DNA of 64,000 nucleotides, taken from contig JAJTWR010000467.1 in assembly GCA_021613335.1 (NCBI GenBank), positions 266,127 through 330,126 of the forward strand. Direction: 5' to 3'. Numbering within the stretch: position 1 is the stretch's first letter; each line of letters opens with the position of its first letter. Under the pieces are notes generated by a model. The model did not search any database, was not told where the DNA came from, and saw only the letters and a list, made by a program, of their open reading frames with translations. Source of the stretch: Whitmania pigra (Eukaryota > Annelida > Clitellata > Hirudinida > Haemopidae). A program made the position numbers and the translations under genes. This document shows positions 50,356-64,000 of the stretch, one piece after another.

Positions 50356-53300
50356 ATCTACAACTCCAGCTCCAACAACACTGAATCTACTACAGTAGAA
50401 ACTACAACTGAATCTACAACACCAGCTCCAACAACAACTGAATCTACAACGTAGAAACTACAACTGAATCTACAACTCCAGTTCCAACAACAACTGAATC
50501 TACAACGCAGAAACTACAACTGAATCTACAACACCAGTTCCAACAACAATTGAATCTACAACAGTAGAAACTACAACTGAGTCTACAACTCCAGTTCCAA
50601 CAACAACTGAATCTACAACTGCAGAAACAACAACTGAATCTACAACTCCAGCTCCAACAACAACTGAATCTACTACAGTAGAAACTACAACTGAATCTAC
50701 AACACCAGTTTCAACAACAACTGAATCTACTACAGTAGAAACTACAACTGAGTCTACAACTCCAGTTCCAACAACAACTGAATCTACAACACCAGCTCCA
50801 ACAACAACTGAATCTACAACAGTAGAAACTACAACTGAATATACAACTGCAGAAACTACAACGGAGTCTACAACTTCAGTTCCAACAACAACTGAATCTA
50901 CAACTGCAGAAACAACAACTGAATCTACAACACCAGCTCCAACTACAACTGAATATACAACTGCAGAAACTACAACTGAGTCTACAACTCAATCTCCAAC
51001 AACAACTGAATCTACAACAGTAGAAACTACAACTGAGTCTACAACTCCAGTTCCAACAACAACTGAATCTACAACTGCAGAAACTACAACTGAATCTACA
51101 ACACCAGTTCCAACAACAATTGAATCAACAACAGTAGAAACTACAACTGAGTCTACAACTCCAGTTCCAACAACAACTGAATCTACAACTGCAGAAACAA
51201 CAACTGAATCTACAACTCCAGCTCCAACAACAACTGAATCTACTACATACAGTAGAAACTACAACTGTATCTACAACACCAGCTCCAACAACAACTGAAT
51301 CTACAACAGTAGAAACTACAACTGAATCTACAACTGCAGAAACTACAACTGAGTCTACAACTCCAGTTCCAACAACAACTGAATCTACAACTGCAGAAAC
51401 TACACTGAACTAACGGATCTACAACACCAGTTCCACAACACTGAATCTAACAACAGTAGAAACTACAACTGAATCTACAACACCAGTTCCAACAACAACT
51501 GAATCTACAACTCCAGCTCCAACAACAACTGAATCTACTACAGTAGAAACTACAACTGAATCTACAACTCCAGCTCCAACAACAACTGAATCTACTACAG
51601 TAGAAACTACAACTGAATCTACAACACCAGCTCCAACAACAACTGAATCTACAACAGTAGAAACTACAACTGAATCTACAACTCCAGTTCCAACAACAAC
51701 TGAATCTACAACTGCAGAAACTACAACTGAATCTACAAACCAGTTTCCAACAACAATTGAATCTACAACAGTAGAAACTACAACTGAGTCTACAACTCCA
51801 GTTCCAACAACAACTGAATCTACAACTGCAGAAACAACAACTGAATCTACAACTCCAGCTCCAACAACAACTGAATCTACTACAGTAGAAACTACAACTG
51901 TATCTACAACACCAGCTCCAACAACAACTGAATCTACAACAGAGAAAACTACAACTGAATCTACAACTGCAGAAACTACAACTGAGTCTACAACTCCAGT
52001 TCCAACAACAACTGAATCTACAACTGCAGAAACTACAACTGAATCTACAACACCAGTTCCAACAACAACTGAATCTACAACTCCAGCTCCAACAACAACT
52101 GAATCTACTACAGTAGAAACTACAACTGAATCTACAACACCAGCTCCAACAACAACTGAATCTACAACAGTAGAAACACTACAACTGAATCTACAAACCA
52201 GCTCCAACAACAACTGCATCTACAACAGTAGAAACTACAACTGAATCTACAACTGCCAGAAACTACAACAACTGAGTCTACAACTCCAGTTCCAACAACA
52301 ACTGAATCTAACAAACTGCAGAAACTACAACTGAATCTACAACACCAGTTCCAACAACAATTGAATCTAACAACAGTAGAAACTAAACGAGTCTACAACT
52401 CCAGTTCCAACAACAACTGAATCTACAACTGCAGAACACAACAACTGAATCTACAACTCCAGCTCCAACAACAACTGAATCTACTACAGTAGAAACTCAA
52501 CTGTATCTACAACACCAGCTCCAACAACAACTGAATCTACAGTAGAAACTACAACTGAATCTACAAATGCAGAAACTACAACTGAGTCTACAACTCCAGT
52601 TCCAACAACAACTAAATCTACAACTGCAGAAACTACAACTGAATCTACAACACCAGTTCCAACAACAACAACTAAATCTACAACAGTAGAAACTACAACT
52701 GAATCTACAACACCAGTTCCAACAACAACTGAATCGACAACTCCAGCTCCAACAACATTTGAATCTACAACAGTAGAAACTACAACTGAATCTACAACTC
52801 CAGCTCCAACAACAACTGAATCTACTACAGTAGAAACTACAACTGAATCTACAACACCAGCTCCAACAACAACTGAATCTACAACAGTAGAAACTACAAC
52901 TGAATCTACAACTCCAGTTCCAACAACAACTGAATCTACAACTGCAGAAACTACAACTGAATCTACAACACCAGTTCCAACAACAATTGAATCTACAACA
53001 GTAGAAACTACAACTGAGTCTACAACTCCAGTTCCAACAACAACTGAATCTACAACTGCAGAAACAACAACTGAATCTACAACTCCAGCTCCAACAACAA
53101 CTGAATCTACTACAGTAGAAACTACAACTGTATCTACAACACCAGCTCCAACAACAACTGAATCTACAACAGTAGAAACTACAACTGAATCTACAACTGC
53201 AGAAACTACAACTGAGTCTACAACTCCAGTTCCAACAACAACTGAATCTACAACTGCAGAAACTACAACTGAATCTACAACTGCAGAAACTACAACTGAA

Positions 53301-56300
53301 TCTACAACACCAGTTCCTACAACAACTGAATCTACAACAGTAGAAACTACAACTGAATCTACAACACCAGCTCCAACAACAACTGAATCTACAACAGTAG
53401 AAACTACAACTGAATCTACAACACCAGCTCCAACAACAACTGCATCTACAACAGTAGAAACTACAACTGAATCTACAACTGCAGAAACTACAACTGAGTC
53501 TACAACTCCAGTTCCAACAACAACTGAATCTACAACTGCAGAAACAACAACTGAATCTACAACACCAGCTCCAACAACAACTGAATCTACTACAGTAGAA
53601 ACTACAACTGAATCTACAACACCAGCTCCAACAACAACTGAATCTACAACAGTAGAAACTACAACTGAATCTACAACTGCAGAAACTACAACTGAGTCGA
53701 CAACTCCATTTCCAACAACAACTGAATCTACTACAGTAGAAACTACAACTGAATCTACAACACCAGCTCCAACAACAACTGAATCTACTACAGTAGAAAC
53801 TACAACTGAATCTACAACACCAGCTCCAACAACAACTGAATCTACAACAGTAGAAACTACAACTGAATCTACAACTCCAGTTCCAACAACAACTGAATCT
53901 ACAACTGCAGAAACTACAACTGAATCTACAACACCAGTTCCAACAACAATTGAATCTACAACAGTAGAAACTACAACTGAGTCTACAACTCCAGTTCCAA
54001 CAACAACTGAATCTACAACTGCAGAAACAACAACTGAATCTACAACTCCAGCTCCAACAACAACTGAATCTACTACAGTAGAAACTACAACTGTATCTAC
54101 AACACCAGCTCCAACAACAACTGAATCTACAACAGTAGAAACTACAACTGAATCTACAACACCAGCTCCAACAACAACTGAATCTACTACAGTAGAAACT
54201 ACAACTGAGTCTACAACTCAATCTCCAACAACAACTGAATCTACAACAGTAGAAACTACAACTGAGTCTACAATTCCAGTTCCAACAACAACTGAATCTA
54301 CAACTGCAGAAACTACAACTGAATCTACAACACCAGTTCCAACAACAATTGAATCTACAACAGTAGAAACTACAACTGAGTCTACAACTCCAGTTCCAAC
54401 AACAACTGAATCTACAACAGTAGAAACTACAACTGAATCTACAACTGCAGAAACTACAACTGAGTCTACAACTCCAGTTCCAACAACAACTGAATCTACT
54501 ACAGTAGAAACTACAACTGTATCTACAACACCAGCTCCAACAACAACTGAATCTACAACAGTAGAAACTACAACTGAATCTACAACTGCAGAAACTACAA
54601 CTGAGTCTACAACTCCAGTTCCAACAACAACTGAATCTAAAACTGCAGAAACTACAACTGAATCTACAACACCAGTTCCAACAACAACTGAATCTACAAC
54701 AGTAGAAACTACAACTGAATCTACAACACCAGTTCCAACAACAACTGAATCTACAACTCCAGCTCCAACAACAACTGAATCTACTACAGTAGAAACTACA
54801 ACTGAATCTACAACTCCAGCTCCAACAACAACTGAATCTACTACAGTAGAAACTACAACTGAATCTACAACACCAGCTCCAGCAACAACTGAATCTACAA
54901 CAGTAGAAACTACAACTGAATCTACAACTCCAGCTCCAACAACAACTGAATCTACTACAGTAGAAACTACAACTGAATCTACAACACCAGCTCCAACAAC
55001 AATTGAATCTACACACAGTAGAAACTACAACTGAGTCTACAACTCCAGTTCCAACAACAACTGAATCTACAACTGCAGAAACTACAACTGAATCTACAAC
55101 ACCAGTTCCAACAACAATTGAATCTACAACAGTAGAAAACTACAACTGTATCTACAACACCAGCTCCAACAACAACTGAATCTACTACAGTAGAAACTAC
55201 AACTGTATCTACAACACCAGCTCCAACAACAACTGAATCTACAACTGCAGAAACTACAACTGAATCTACAACACCAGTTCCACCAACAACAATTGAATCT
55301 ACAACAGTAGAAAACTACACACTGAGTCTACAACTCCAGTTCCAACAACAACTGAATCTACAACTGCAGAAACAACAACTGAATCTACAACACCAGTTCC
55401 AACAACAATTGAATCTACAACAGTAGAAACTACAACTGAGTCTACAACTCCAGTTCCAACAACAACTGAATCTACAACTGCAGAAGAAAACACAACTGAA
55501 TCTACAACTCCAGCTCCAACAACAACTGAATCTACTACAGTAGAAACTACAACTGTATCTACAACACCAGCTCCAACAACAACTGAATCTACAACTGCAG
55601 AAACTACAACTGAATCTACAACACCAGTTCCAACAACAATTGAATCTACAACAGTAGAAACTACAACTGAGTCTACAACTCCAGTTCCAACAACAACTGA
55701 ATCTACAACAGTAGAAACTACAACTGAATCTACAACTGCAGAAACTACAACTGAGTCTACAACTCCAGTTCCAACAACAACTGAATCTACTACAGTAGAA
55801 ACTACAACTGTATCTACAACACCAGCTCCAACAACAACTGAATCTACAACAGTAGAAACTACAACTGAATCTACAACTGCAGAAACTACAACTGAGTCTA
55901 CAACTCCAGTTCCAACAACAACTGAATCTACAACTGCAGAAACTACAACTGAATCTACAACACCAGTTCCAACAACAACTGAATCTACAACAGTAGAAAC
56001 TACAACTGAATCTACAACACCAGTTCCAACAACAACTGAATCTACAACTCCAGCTCCAACAACAACTGAATCTACTACAGTAGAAACTACAACTGAATCT
56101 ACAACTCCAGCTCCAACAACAACTGAATCTACTACAGTAGAAACTACAACTGAATCTACAACACCAGCTCCAGCAACAACTGAATCTACAACAGTAGAAA
56201 CTACAACTGAATCTACAACTCCAGCTCCAACAACAACTGAATCTACTACAGTAGAAACTACAACTGAATCTACAACACCAGCTCCAACAACAATTGAATC

Positions 56301-59300
56301 TACAACAGTAGAAACTACAACTGAGTCTACAACTCCAGTTCCAACAACAACTGAATCTACAACTGCAGAAACTACAACTGAATCTACAACACCAGTTCCA
56401 ACAACAATTGAATCTACAACAGTAGAAACTACAACTGTATCTACAACACCAGCTCCAACAACAACTGAATCTACTACAGTAGAAACTACAACTGTATCTA
56501 CAACACCAGCTCCAACAACAACTGAATCTACAACTGCAGAAACTACAACTGAATCTACAACACCAGTTCCAACAACAATTGAATCTACAACAGTAGAAAC
56601 TACAACTGAGTCTACAACTCCAGTTCCAACAACAACTGAATCTACAACTGCAGAAACAACAACTGAATCTACAACACCAGTTCCAACAACAATTGAATCT
56701 ACAACAGTAGAAACTACAACTGAGTCTACAACTCCAGTTCCAACAACAACTGAATCTACAACTGCAGAAACAACAACTGAATCTACAACTCCAGCTCCAA
56801 CAAACAACTGAATCTACTACAGTAGAAACTACAACTGTATCTACAACACCAGCTCCAACAACAACTGAATCTACAACAGTAGAAAACTACAACTGAATCT
56901 ACAACACCAGCTCCACAACAAACTGAATCTACTACAGTAGAAACTACAACTGAGTCTACAACTCAATCTCCAAACAACAACTGAATCTACAACAGTAGAA
57001 ACTACAACTGAGTCTACAATTCCAGTTCCAACAACAACTGAATCTACAACTGCAGAAACTACAACTGAATCTACAACACCAGTTCCAACAACAATTGAAT
57101 CTACAACAGTAGAAACTACAACTGAGTCTACAACTCCAGTTCCAACAACAACTGAATCTACAACAGTAGAAACTACAACTGAATCTACAACTGCAGAAAC
57201 TACAACTGAGTCTACAACTCCAGTTCCAACAACAACTGAATCTACTACAGTAGAAACTACAACTGTATCTACAACACCAGCTCCAACAACAACTGAATCT
57301 ACAACAGTAGAAACTACAACTGAATCTACAACTGCAGAAACAGAAACTACAACTGAGTCTACAACTCCAGTTCCAACACAAACTGAATCTACAACTGCAG
57401 AAACTACAACTGAATCTACAACACCAGTTCCAACAACAACTGAATCTACAACAGTAGAAACTACAACTGAATCTACAACACCAGTTCCAACAACAACTGA
57501 ATCTACAACTCCAGCTCCAACAACAACTGAATCTACTACAGTAGAAACTACAACTGAATCTACAACTCCAGCTCCAACAACAACTGAATCTACTACAGTA
57601 GAAACTACAACTGAATCTACAACACCAGCTCCAGCAACAACTGAATCTACAACAGTAGAAACTACAACTGAATCTACAACTCCAGTTCCAACAACAACTG
57701 AATCTACAACTGCAGAAAGTACAACTGAATCTACAACACCAGTTCCAACAACAATTGAATCTACAACAGTAGAAACTACAACTGAGTCTACAACTCCCGT
57801 TCCAACAAACAACTGAATCTACAACTGCAGAAACAACAACTGAATCTACAACTCCAGCTCCAACAACAAACTGAATCTACTACAGTAGAAAATACAAACT
57901 GTATCTACAACACCAGCTCCAACAACAACTGAATCTACAACTGCAGAAACTACAACTGAGTCTACAACTCCAGTTCCAACAACAACTGAATCTACAACTG
58001 CAAAACAACAACTGAATCTTCAACTCCAGCTCCAACAACAAACTGAATCTACTACAGTAGAAACTACAACTGAATCTACAACACCAGCTCCAACAACAAC
58101 TGAATCTACTACAGTAGAAACTACTACTGAGTCTACAACTCCAGTTCCAACAACAACTGAATCTACAACTGCAGAAACTACAACTGAGTCTACAACTCCA
58201 GTTCCAACAACAACTGAATCTACAACTGCAGAAACAACAACAACTGAATCTACAACTCCAGCTCCAACAACCACTGAATCTACTACAGTAGAAACTACAA
58301 CTGAATTTACAACACCAGTTCCAACAACAACAACTGAATCTACAACTCCAGCTCAAACAACAAACTGAATCTACTACAGTAGAAACTACAACTGAATCTA
58401 CAACACCAGCTCCAACAACAACTGAATCTACAACAGTAAGAAACTACAACTGAATCTACAACTGCAGAAACTACAACTGAGTCTACAACTCCAGTTCCAA
58501 CAACAACTGAATCTACAACTGCAGAAACAACAACTGAATCTACAACACCAGCTCCAACAACAACTGAATCTACTACAGTAGAAAACTACAAACTGAATCT
58601 ACAACACCAGCTCCAACAACAACTGAATCTACTACAGTTAGAAACTACAACTGAATCTACAACACCAGCTCCAACAACAACTGAATCTACAACAGTAGAA
58701 ACTACAACTGAATCTACAACTCCCGTTCCAACAACAACTGAATCTACAACTGCAGAAACTACAACTGAATCTACAACACCAGTTCCAACAACAATTGAAT
58801 CTACAACAGTAGAGAAACTACAACTGAGTCTACAACTCCAGTTCCAACACAACAACTGAATCTACAACTGCAGAAACAACAACTGAATCTACAACTCCAG
58901 CCCAGCAAAAACTGAATCTACTACAGTAGAAACTACAACTGTATCTACAACACCAGCTCCAACAACAACTGAATCTACAACAGTAGAAACTACAACTGCA
59001 GAAACTACAACTGAGTCTACAACTCCAGTTCCAACAACAACTGAATCTACAACTGCAGAAACTACAACTGAATCTACAACACCAGTTCCAACAACAACTG
59101 AATCTACAACAGTAGAAACTACAACTGAATCTACAACACCAGTTCCAACAACAACTGAATCTACAACTCCAGCTCCAACAACAATTGAATCTACAACAGT
59201 AGAAACTACAACTGAGTCTACAACTGCAGAAACTACAACTGAGTCTACAACTCCAGTTCCAACAACAACTGAATCTACAACTGCAGAAACTACAACTGAG

Positions 59301-62300
59301 TCTACAACTCCAGTTCCAACAACAACTGAATCTACAACTGCAGAAACAACAACTGAATCTACAACTCCAGCTCCAACAACCACCGAATCTACTACAGTAG
59401 AAACTACAACTGAATTTACAACACCAGTTCCAACAACAACTGAATCTACAACTCCAGCTCCAACAACAACTGAATCTACTACAGTAGAAACTACAACTGA
59501 ATCTACAACACCAGCTCCAACAACAACTGAATCTACAACAGTAGAAACTACAACTGAATCTACAACTGCAGAAACTAACAACTGAGTCTACAACTCCAGT
59601 TCCAACAACAACTGAATCTACAACTGCAGAAACAACAACTGAATCTTCAACTCCAGCTCCAACAACAACTGAATCTACTACAGTAGAAACTACAACTGAA
59701 TCTACAACACCAGCTCCAACAACAACTGAATCTACAACAGTAGAAACTACAACTGAATCTACAACTGCAGAAACTACAACTGAGTCTACAACTCCAGTTC
59801 CAACAACAACTGAATCTACAACTGCAGAAACTACAACTGAATCTACAACACCAGTTCCAACAACAACTGAATCTACAACTGCAGAAACAACAACTGAATC
59901 TACAACTCCAGCTCCAACAACCACTGAATCTACTACAGTAGAAACTACAACTGAGTCTACAACTCCAGTTCCAACAACAACTGAATCTACAACTGCAGAA
60001 ACTACAACTGAGTCTACAACTCCAGTTCCAACAACAACTGAATCTACTACAGAAGAAACTACAACTGAGTCTACAACTTCAGTTCCAACAACAACTGAAT
60101 CTACAACTGCAGAAACAACAACTGAATCTACAACACCAGCTCCAACTACAACTGAATCTACAACACCAGCTCCAACAACAACTGAATCTAAAACAGTAGA
60201 AACTACAACTGAGTCTACAACTCCAGTTCCAACAACAACTGAATCTACAACTGCAGAAACTACAACTGAGTCTACAACTCCAGTTCCAACAACAACTGAA
60301 TCTACAACTGCAGAAACAACAACAGTAGAAACTACAACTGACTGAATCTACAACTGCAGAAACTACAACTGAGTCTACACTACAGTTCCACAACAACTGA
60401 ATCTACAACTGCAGAAACTACAACTGAATCTACAACACCAGTTCCAACAACAACTGAATCTACAACTGAAGAAACTACAACTGAGTCTACAACCCCAGTT
60501 CCAACAACAACTGAATCTACAACTGCAGAAACAACAACTGAATCTACAACACCAGCTCCAACTACAACTGAATCTACAACACCAGCTCCAACAACAACTG
60601 AATCTACAACAGTAGAAACTACAACTGAGTCTACAACTCCAGTTCCAACAACAACTGAATCTACAACTGCAGAAACTACAACTGAGTCTACAACTCCAGT
60701 TCCAACAACAACTGAATCTACAACTGCAGAAACAACAACAGTAGAAACTACAACTGAATCTACAACTGCAGAAACTACAACTGAGTCTACAACTACAGTT
60801 CCAACAACAACTGAATCTACAACTGCAGAAACTACAACTGAATCTACAACACCAGTTCCAACAACAACTGAATCTACAACTGAAGAAACTACAACTGAGT
60901 CTACAACTCCAGTTCCAACAACAACTGAATCTACAACTGCAGAAACTACAACTGAGTCTACAACTCCAGTTCCAACAACAACTGAATCTACTACAGTAGA
61001 AACTACAACTGAGTCTACAACTTCAGTTCCAACAACAACTGAATCTACAACTGCAGAAACAACAACTGAATCTACAACACCAGCTCCAACTACAACTGAA
61101 TCTACAACACCAGCTCCAACAACAACTGAATCTACAACACCAGTTTCAACAACAACTGAACTCTACTACAGTAGAAACTACAACTGAGTCTACCAACTCC
61201 AGTTCCAACAACAACTGAATCTACAACACCAGCTCCAACAACAAAGAATCTACAACAGTAGAAACTACAACTGAATCTACAACTGCAGAAACTACAACGG
61301 AGTCTACAACTTCAGTTCCAACAACACAACTGAATCTACAACACCAGCTCCAACTACAACTGAATCTCACAACACCAGCTCCAACAACAACTGATTTACA
61401 ACTGCAGAAACTACAACTGAGTCTACAACTCAAGCTCCAACAACAACTGAATCTACAACAGTAGAAACTACAACTGAGTCTACAACTCCAGTTCCAACAA
61501 CAACTGAATCTACAACTGCAGAAACTACAATGAATCTACAACACCAGTTCCAACAACAACTGAATCTACAACAGCAGAGAAAACAAACAACTGAGTCTAC
61601 AACTCCAGTTCCAACAACAACTGAATCTACAACTGCAGAAACAACAACTGAATCTACAACTCCAGCTCCAACAACAACTGAATCTACTACAGTAGAAACT
61701 ACAACTGAATCTACAACACCAGTTCCAACAACAACTGAATCTACAACAGCAGAAGACAACAACAACTGAGTCTACAACTCCAGTTCCAACAACAACTGAA
61801 TCTACAACTGCAGAAACAATCTGAATCTAAAACTCGAGCTCCAACAACAACTGAATCTACTACAGTAGAAACTACAACTGAGTCTACAACTCCAGTTCCA
61901 CAACAACTGAATCTACAACACCAGCTCCAACCAACAACTGAATCTACAACAGTAGAAACTACAACTGAATCTACAACTGCAGAAACTACAACGGAGTCTA
62001 CAACTTCAGTTCCAACAACAACTGAATCTACAACTGCAGAAACAACAACTGAATCTACAACTCCAGCTCCAACAACAACTGAATCTACTACAGTAGAAAC
62101 TACAACTGAATCTACAACACCAGTTCCAACAACAACTGAATCTACTACAGTAGAAACTACAACTGAGTCTACAACTCCAGTTCCAACAACAACTGAATCT
62201 ACAACACCAGCTCCAACAACAACTGAATCTACAACAGTAGAAACTACAACTGAATCTACAACTGCAGAAACTACAACGGAGTCTACAACTTCAGTTCCAA

Positions 62301-64000
62301 CAACAACTGAATCTACAACTGCAGAAACAACAACTGAATCTACAACACCAGCTCCAACTACAACTGAATCTACAACACCAGCTCCAACAACAACTGAATC
62401 TACAACACCAGTTTCAACAACAACTGAATCTACTACAGTAGAAACTACAACTGAGTCTACAACTCCAGTTCCAACAACAACTGAATCTACAACACCAGCT
62501 CCAACAACAACTGAATCTACAACAGTAGAAACTACAACTGAATCTACAACTGCAGAAACTACAACGGAGTCTACAACTTCAGTTCCAACAACAACTGAAT
62601 CTACAACAACCAGCTCCAACTACAACTGAATCTACAACACCAGCTCCAACAACAACTGAATTTACAACTGCAGAAACTACAACTGAGTCTACAACTCAAG
62701 CTCCAACAACAACTGAATCTACAACAGTAGTAGAAACTACAACTGAGTCTACAACTCCAGTTCAAAACAACAACTGAATCTACAACTGCAGAAACTACAA
62801 CTGAATCTACAACACCAGTTCCAACAACAACTGAATCTACAACAGCAGAAACAACAACTGAGTCTACAACTCCAGTTCCAACAACAACTGAATCTACAAC
62901 TGCAGAAACAAACAACTGAATCTACAACTCCAGCTCCAACAACAACTGAATTACTACAGTAGAGAAACTACAACTGAATCTACAACACCAGTTCCAACAA
63001 CAACTGAATCTACAACAGCAGAGAAACAACAACTGAGTCTACAACTCCAGTTCCAACAACAACTGAATCTACAACTGCAGAAACAACAACTGAATCTACA
63101 ACTCGAGCTCCAACAACAACTGAATCTACTACAGTAGAAACTACAACTGAATCTACAACACCAGTTCCAACAACAACTGAATCTACTACAGTAGAAACTA
63201 CAACTGAGTCTACAACTCCAGTTCCAACAACAACTGAATCTACAACACCAGCTCCAACAACAACTGAATCTACAACAGTAGAAACTACAACTGAATCTAC
63301 AACTGCAGAAACTACAACGGAGTCTACAACTTCAGTTCCAACAACAACTGAATCTACAACTGCAGAAACAACAACTGAATCTACAACTCCAGCTCCAACA
63401 ACAACTGAATCTACTACAGTAGAAACTACAACTGAATCTACAACACAAGTTCCAACAACAACTGAATCTACTACAGTAGAAACTACAACTGAGTCTACAA
63501 CTCCAGTTCCAACAACAACTGAATCTACAACACCAGCTCCAACAACAACTGAATCTACAACAGTAGAAACTACAACTGAATCTACAACTGCAGAAACTAC
63601 AACGGAGTCTACAACTTCAGTTCCAACAACAACTGAATCTACAACACCAGCTCCAACTACAACTGAATATACAACTCCAGTTCCAACAACAACTGAATCT
63701 ACTACAGTAGAAACTACAACTGAGTCTACAACTCCAGTTCCAACAACAACTGAATCTACAACACCAGCTCCAACAACAACTGAATCTACAACAGTTGAAA
63801 CTACAACTGAATCTACAACTGCAGAAACTACAACGGAGTCTACAACTTCAGTTCCAACAACAACTGAATCTACAACTGCAGAAACAACAACAAATGAATC
63901 TACAACTCCAGTTCCAACAACAACTGAATCTACTACAGTAGGAAACTACAACTGAATCTACAACACCAGTTCCAACAACAACTGAATCTACTACAGTAGA
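48340..64000 (+). repeat. Coding satellite: more than 15 kb of 27/30-bp S-T-T-x-T-T-T-E units
   Basis: Two unit lengths, 27 bp (TCTACAACAGTAGAAACTAC + AACTGAA) and 30 bp (TCTACAACACCAGCTCCAAC + AACAACTGAA), are interspersed irregularly, roughly 550 units in all, running off the right edge. Both lengths are multiples of three, so unit gain or loss keeps frame. Codon choice is almost uniform between units, pointing to recent homogenisation. Indels that break the frame are absent in 48340-50340 and rare in 52650-55010 and 55500-56790, but frequent in 50340-52600, 56800-58900 and 60300-62960. Because stops are rare in the unit in several frames, long Val/Asp/Ser- and Cys/Phe/Ser-rich antisense frames appear; they are composition artefacts. 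Confidence 0.97.

Noticed and set aside
48268..62915. Very long antisense open frames (up to 839 codons; Cys/Phe/Ser-rich or Val/Asp/Ser-rich)
   Set aside because: They are shadows of the Thr-rich repeat: the unit lacks stops in several frames, so any frame stays open until an indel. Composition is pure repeat and there is no leader or domain.

Overview
The window is genomic DNA from an animal (metazoan), probably an invertebrate. It holds intron-rich genes with GT-AG (and at least two GC-AG) introns, AT-rich intergenic DNA, long (TAA)n microsatellites, a tRNA-derived SINE, a site-specific-type LINE fragment and several hAT-like and pogo-like transposons. The phylum cannot be fixed from the sequence. 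An animal-type small lysine-rich protein (SMKR1) and extended synaptotagmin argue for a metazoan and against plants or fungi.

The left half (1-32150) is gene-dense. It carries, in order: an RBM5/RBM10-type splicing regulator (minus, runs off the left edge); a 56-residue SMKR1-like micro-gene (plus, head-to-head with the first); very-long-chain acyl-CoA dehydrogenase (plus, 18 exons, 639 aa); SAP130, a Sin3 corepressor subunit (minus, 20 exons, about 1207 aa, tail-to-tail with the dehydrogenase); a peroxisomal 4-coumarate-CoA-ligase/luciferase-like acyl-CoA synthetase ending in SKL (plus, 11 exons, 540 aa); and an extended synaptotagmin (minus, 21 exons, about 892 aa, tail-to-tail with the ligase). 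Exon boundaries were placed by hand from splice signals, and reading phase is kept across nearly all junctions. Individual boundaries may be off by a base or two. Three of the genes act in lipid handling (mitochondrial fatty-acid oxidation, peroxisomal acyl activation, ER-plasma-membrane lipid transfer), but nothing shows that they are co-regulated.

The middle (32150-48200) has no convincing host gene. It is a graveyard of mobile DNA: a hAT-type MITE with near-perfect 8-bp target duplications (35157-35431), a 761-bp pogo/mariner-like element and an 82-bp relative, a 3' fragment of an R2/NeSL-like LINE, two Leu/Ser-tRNA-derived SINEs plus a fragment, a ZBED/SCAND3-like hAT relic, a foldback element made of GACGGGGCT-type repeats, and a 1203-bp hAT element with a perfect 8-bp target duplication. 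One possible decayed small gene lies at 47540-47871.

The right quarter (48220-64000, continuing past the edge) is a secreted mucin-like gene. A signal-peptide-like start is followed by more than 15 kb of 27- and 30-bp units coding S-T-T-x-T-T-T-E. The first 2.1 kb are one intact frame. After that the array alternates between clean kilobase-scale patches and patches dense in 1-2 bp indels, which look more like consensus errors in an unpolished repeat than like true decay.
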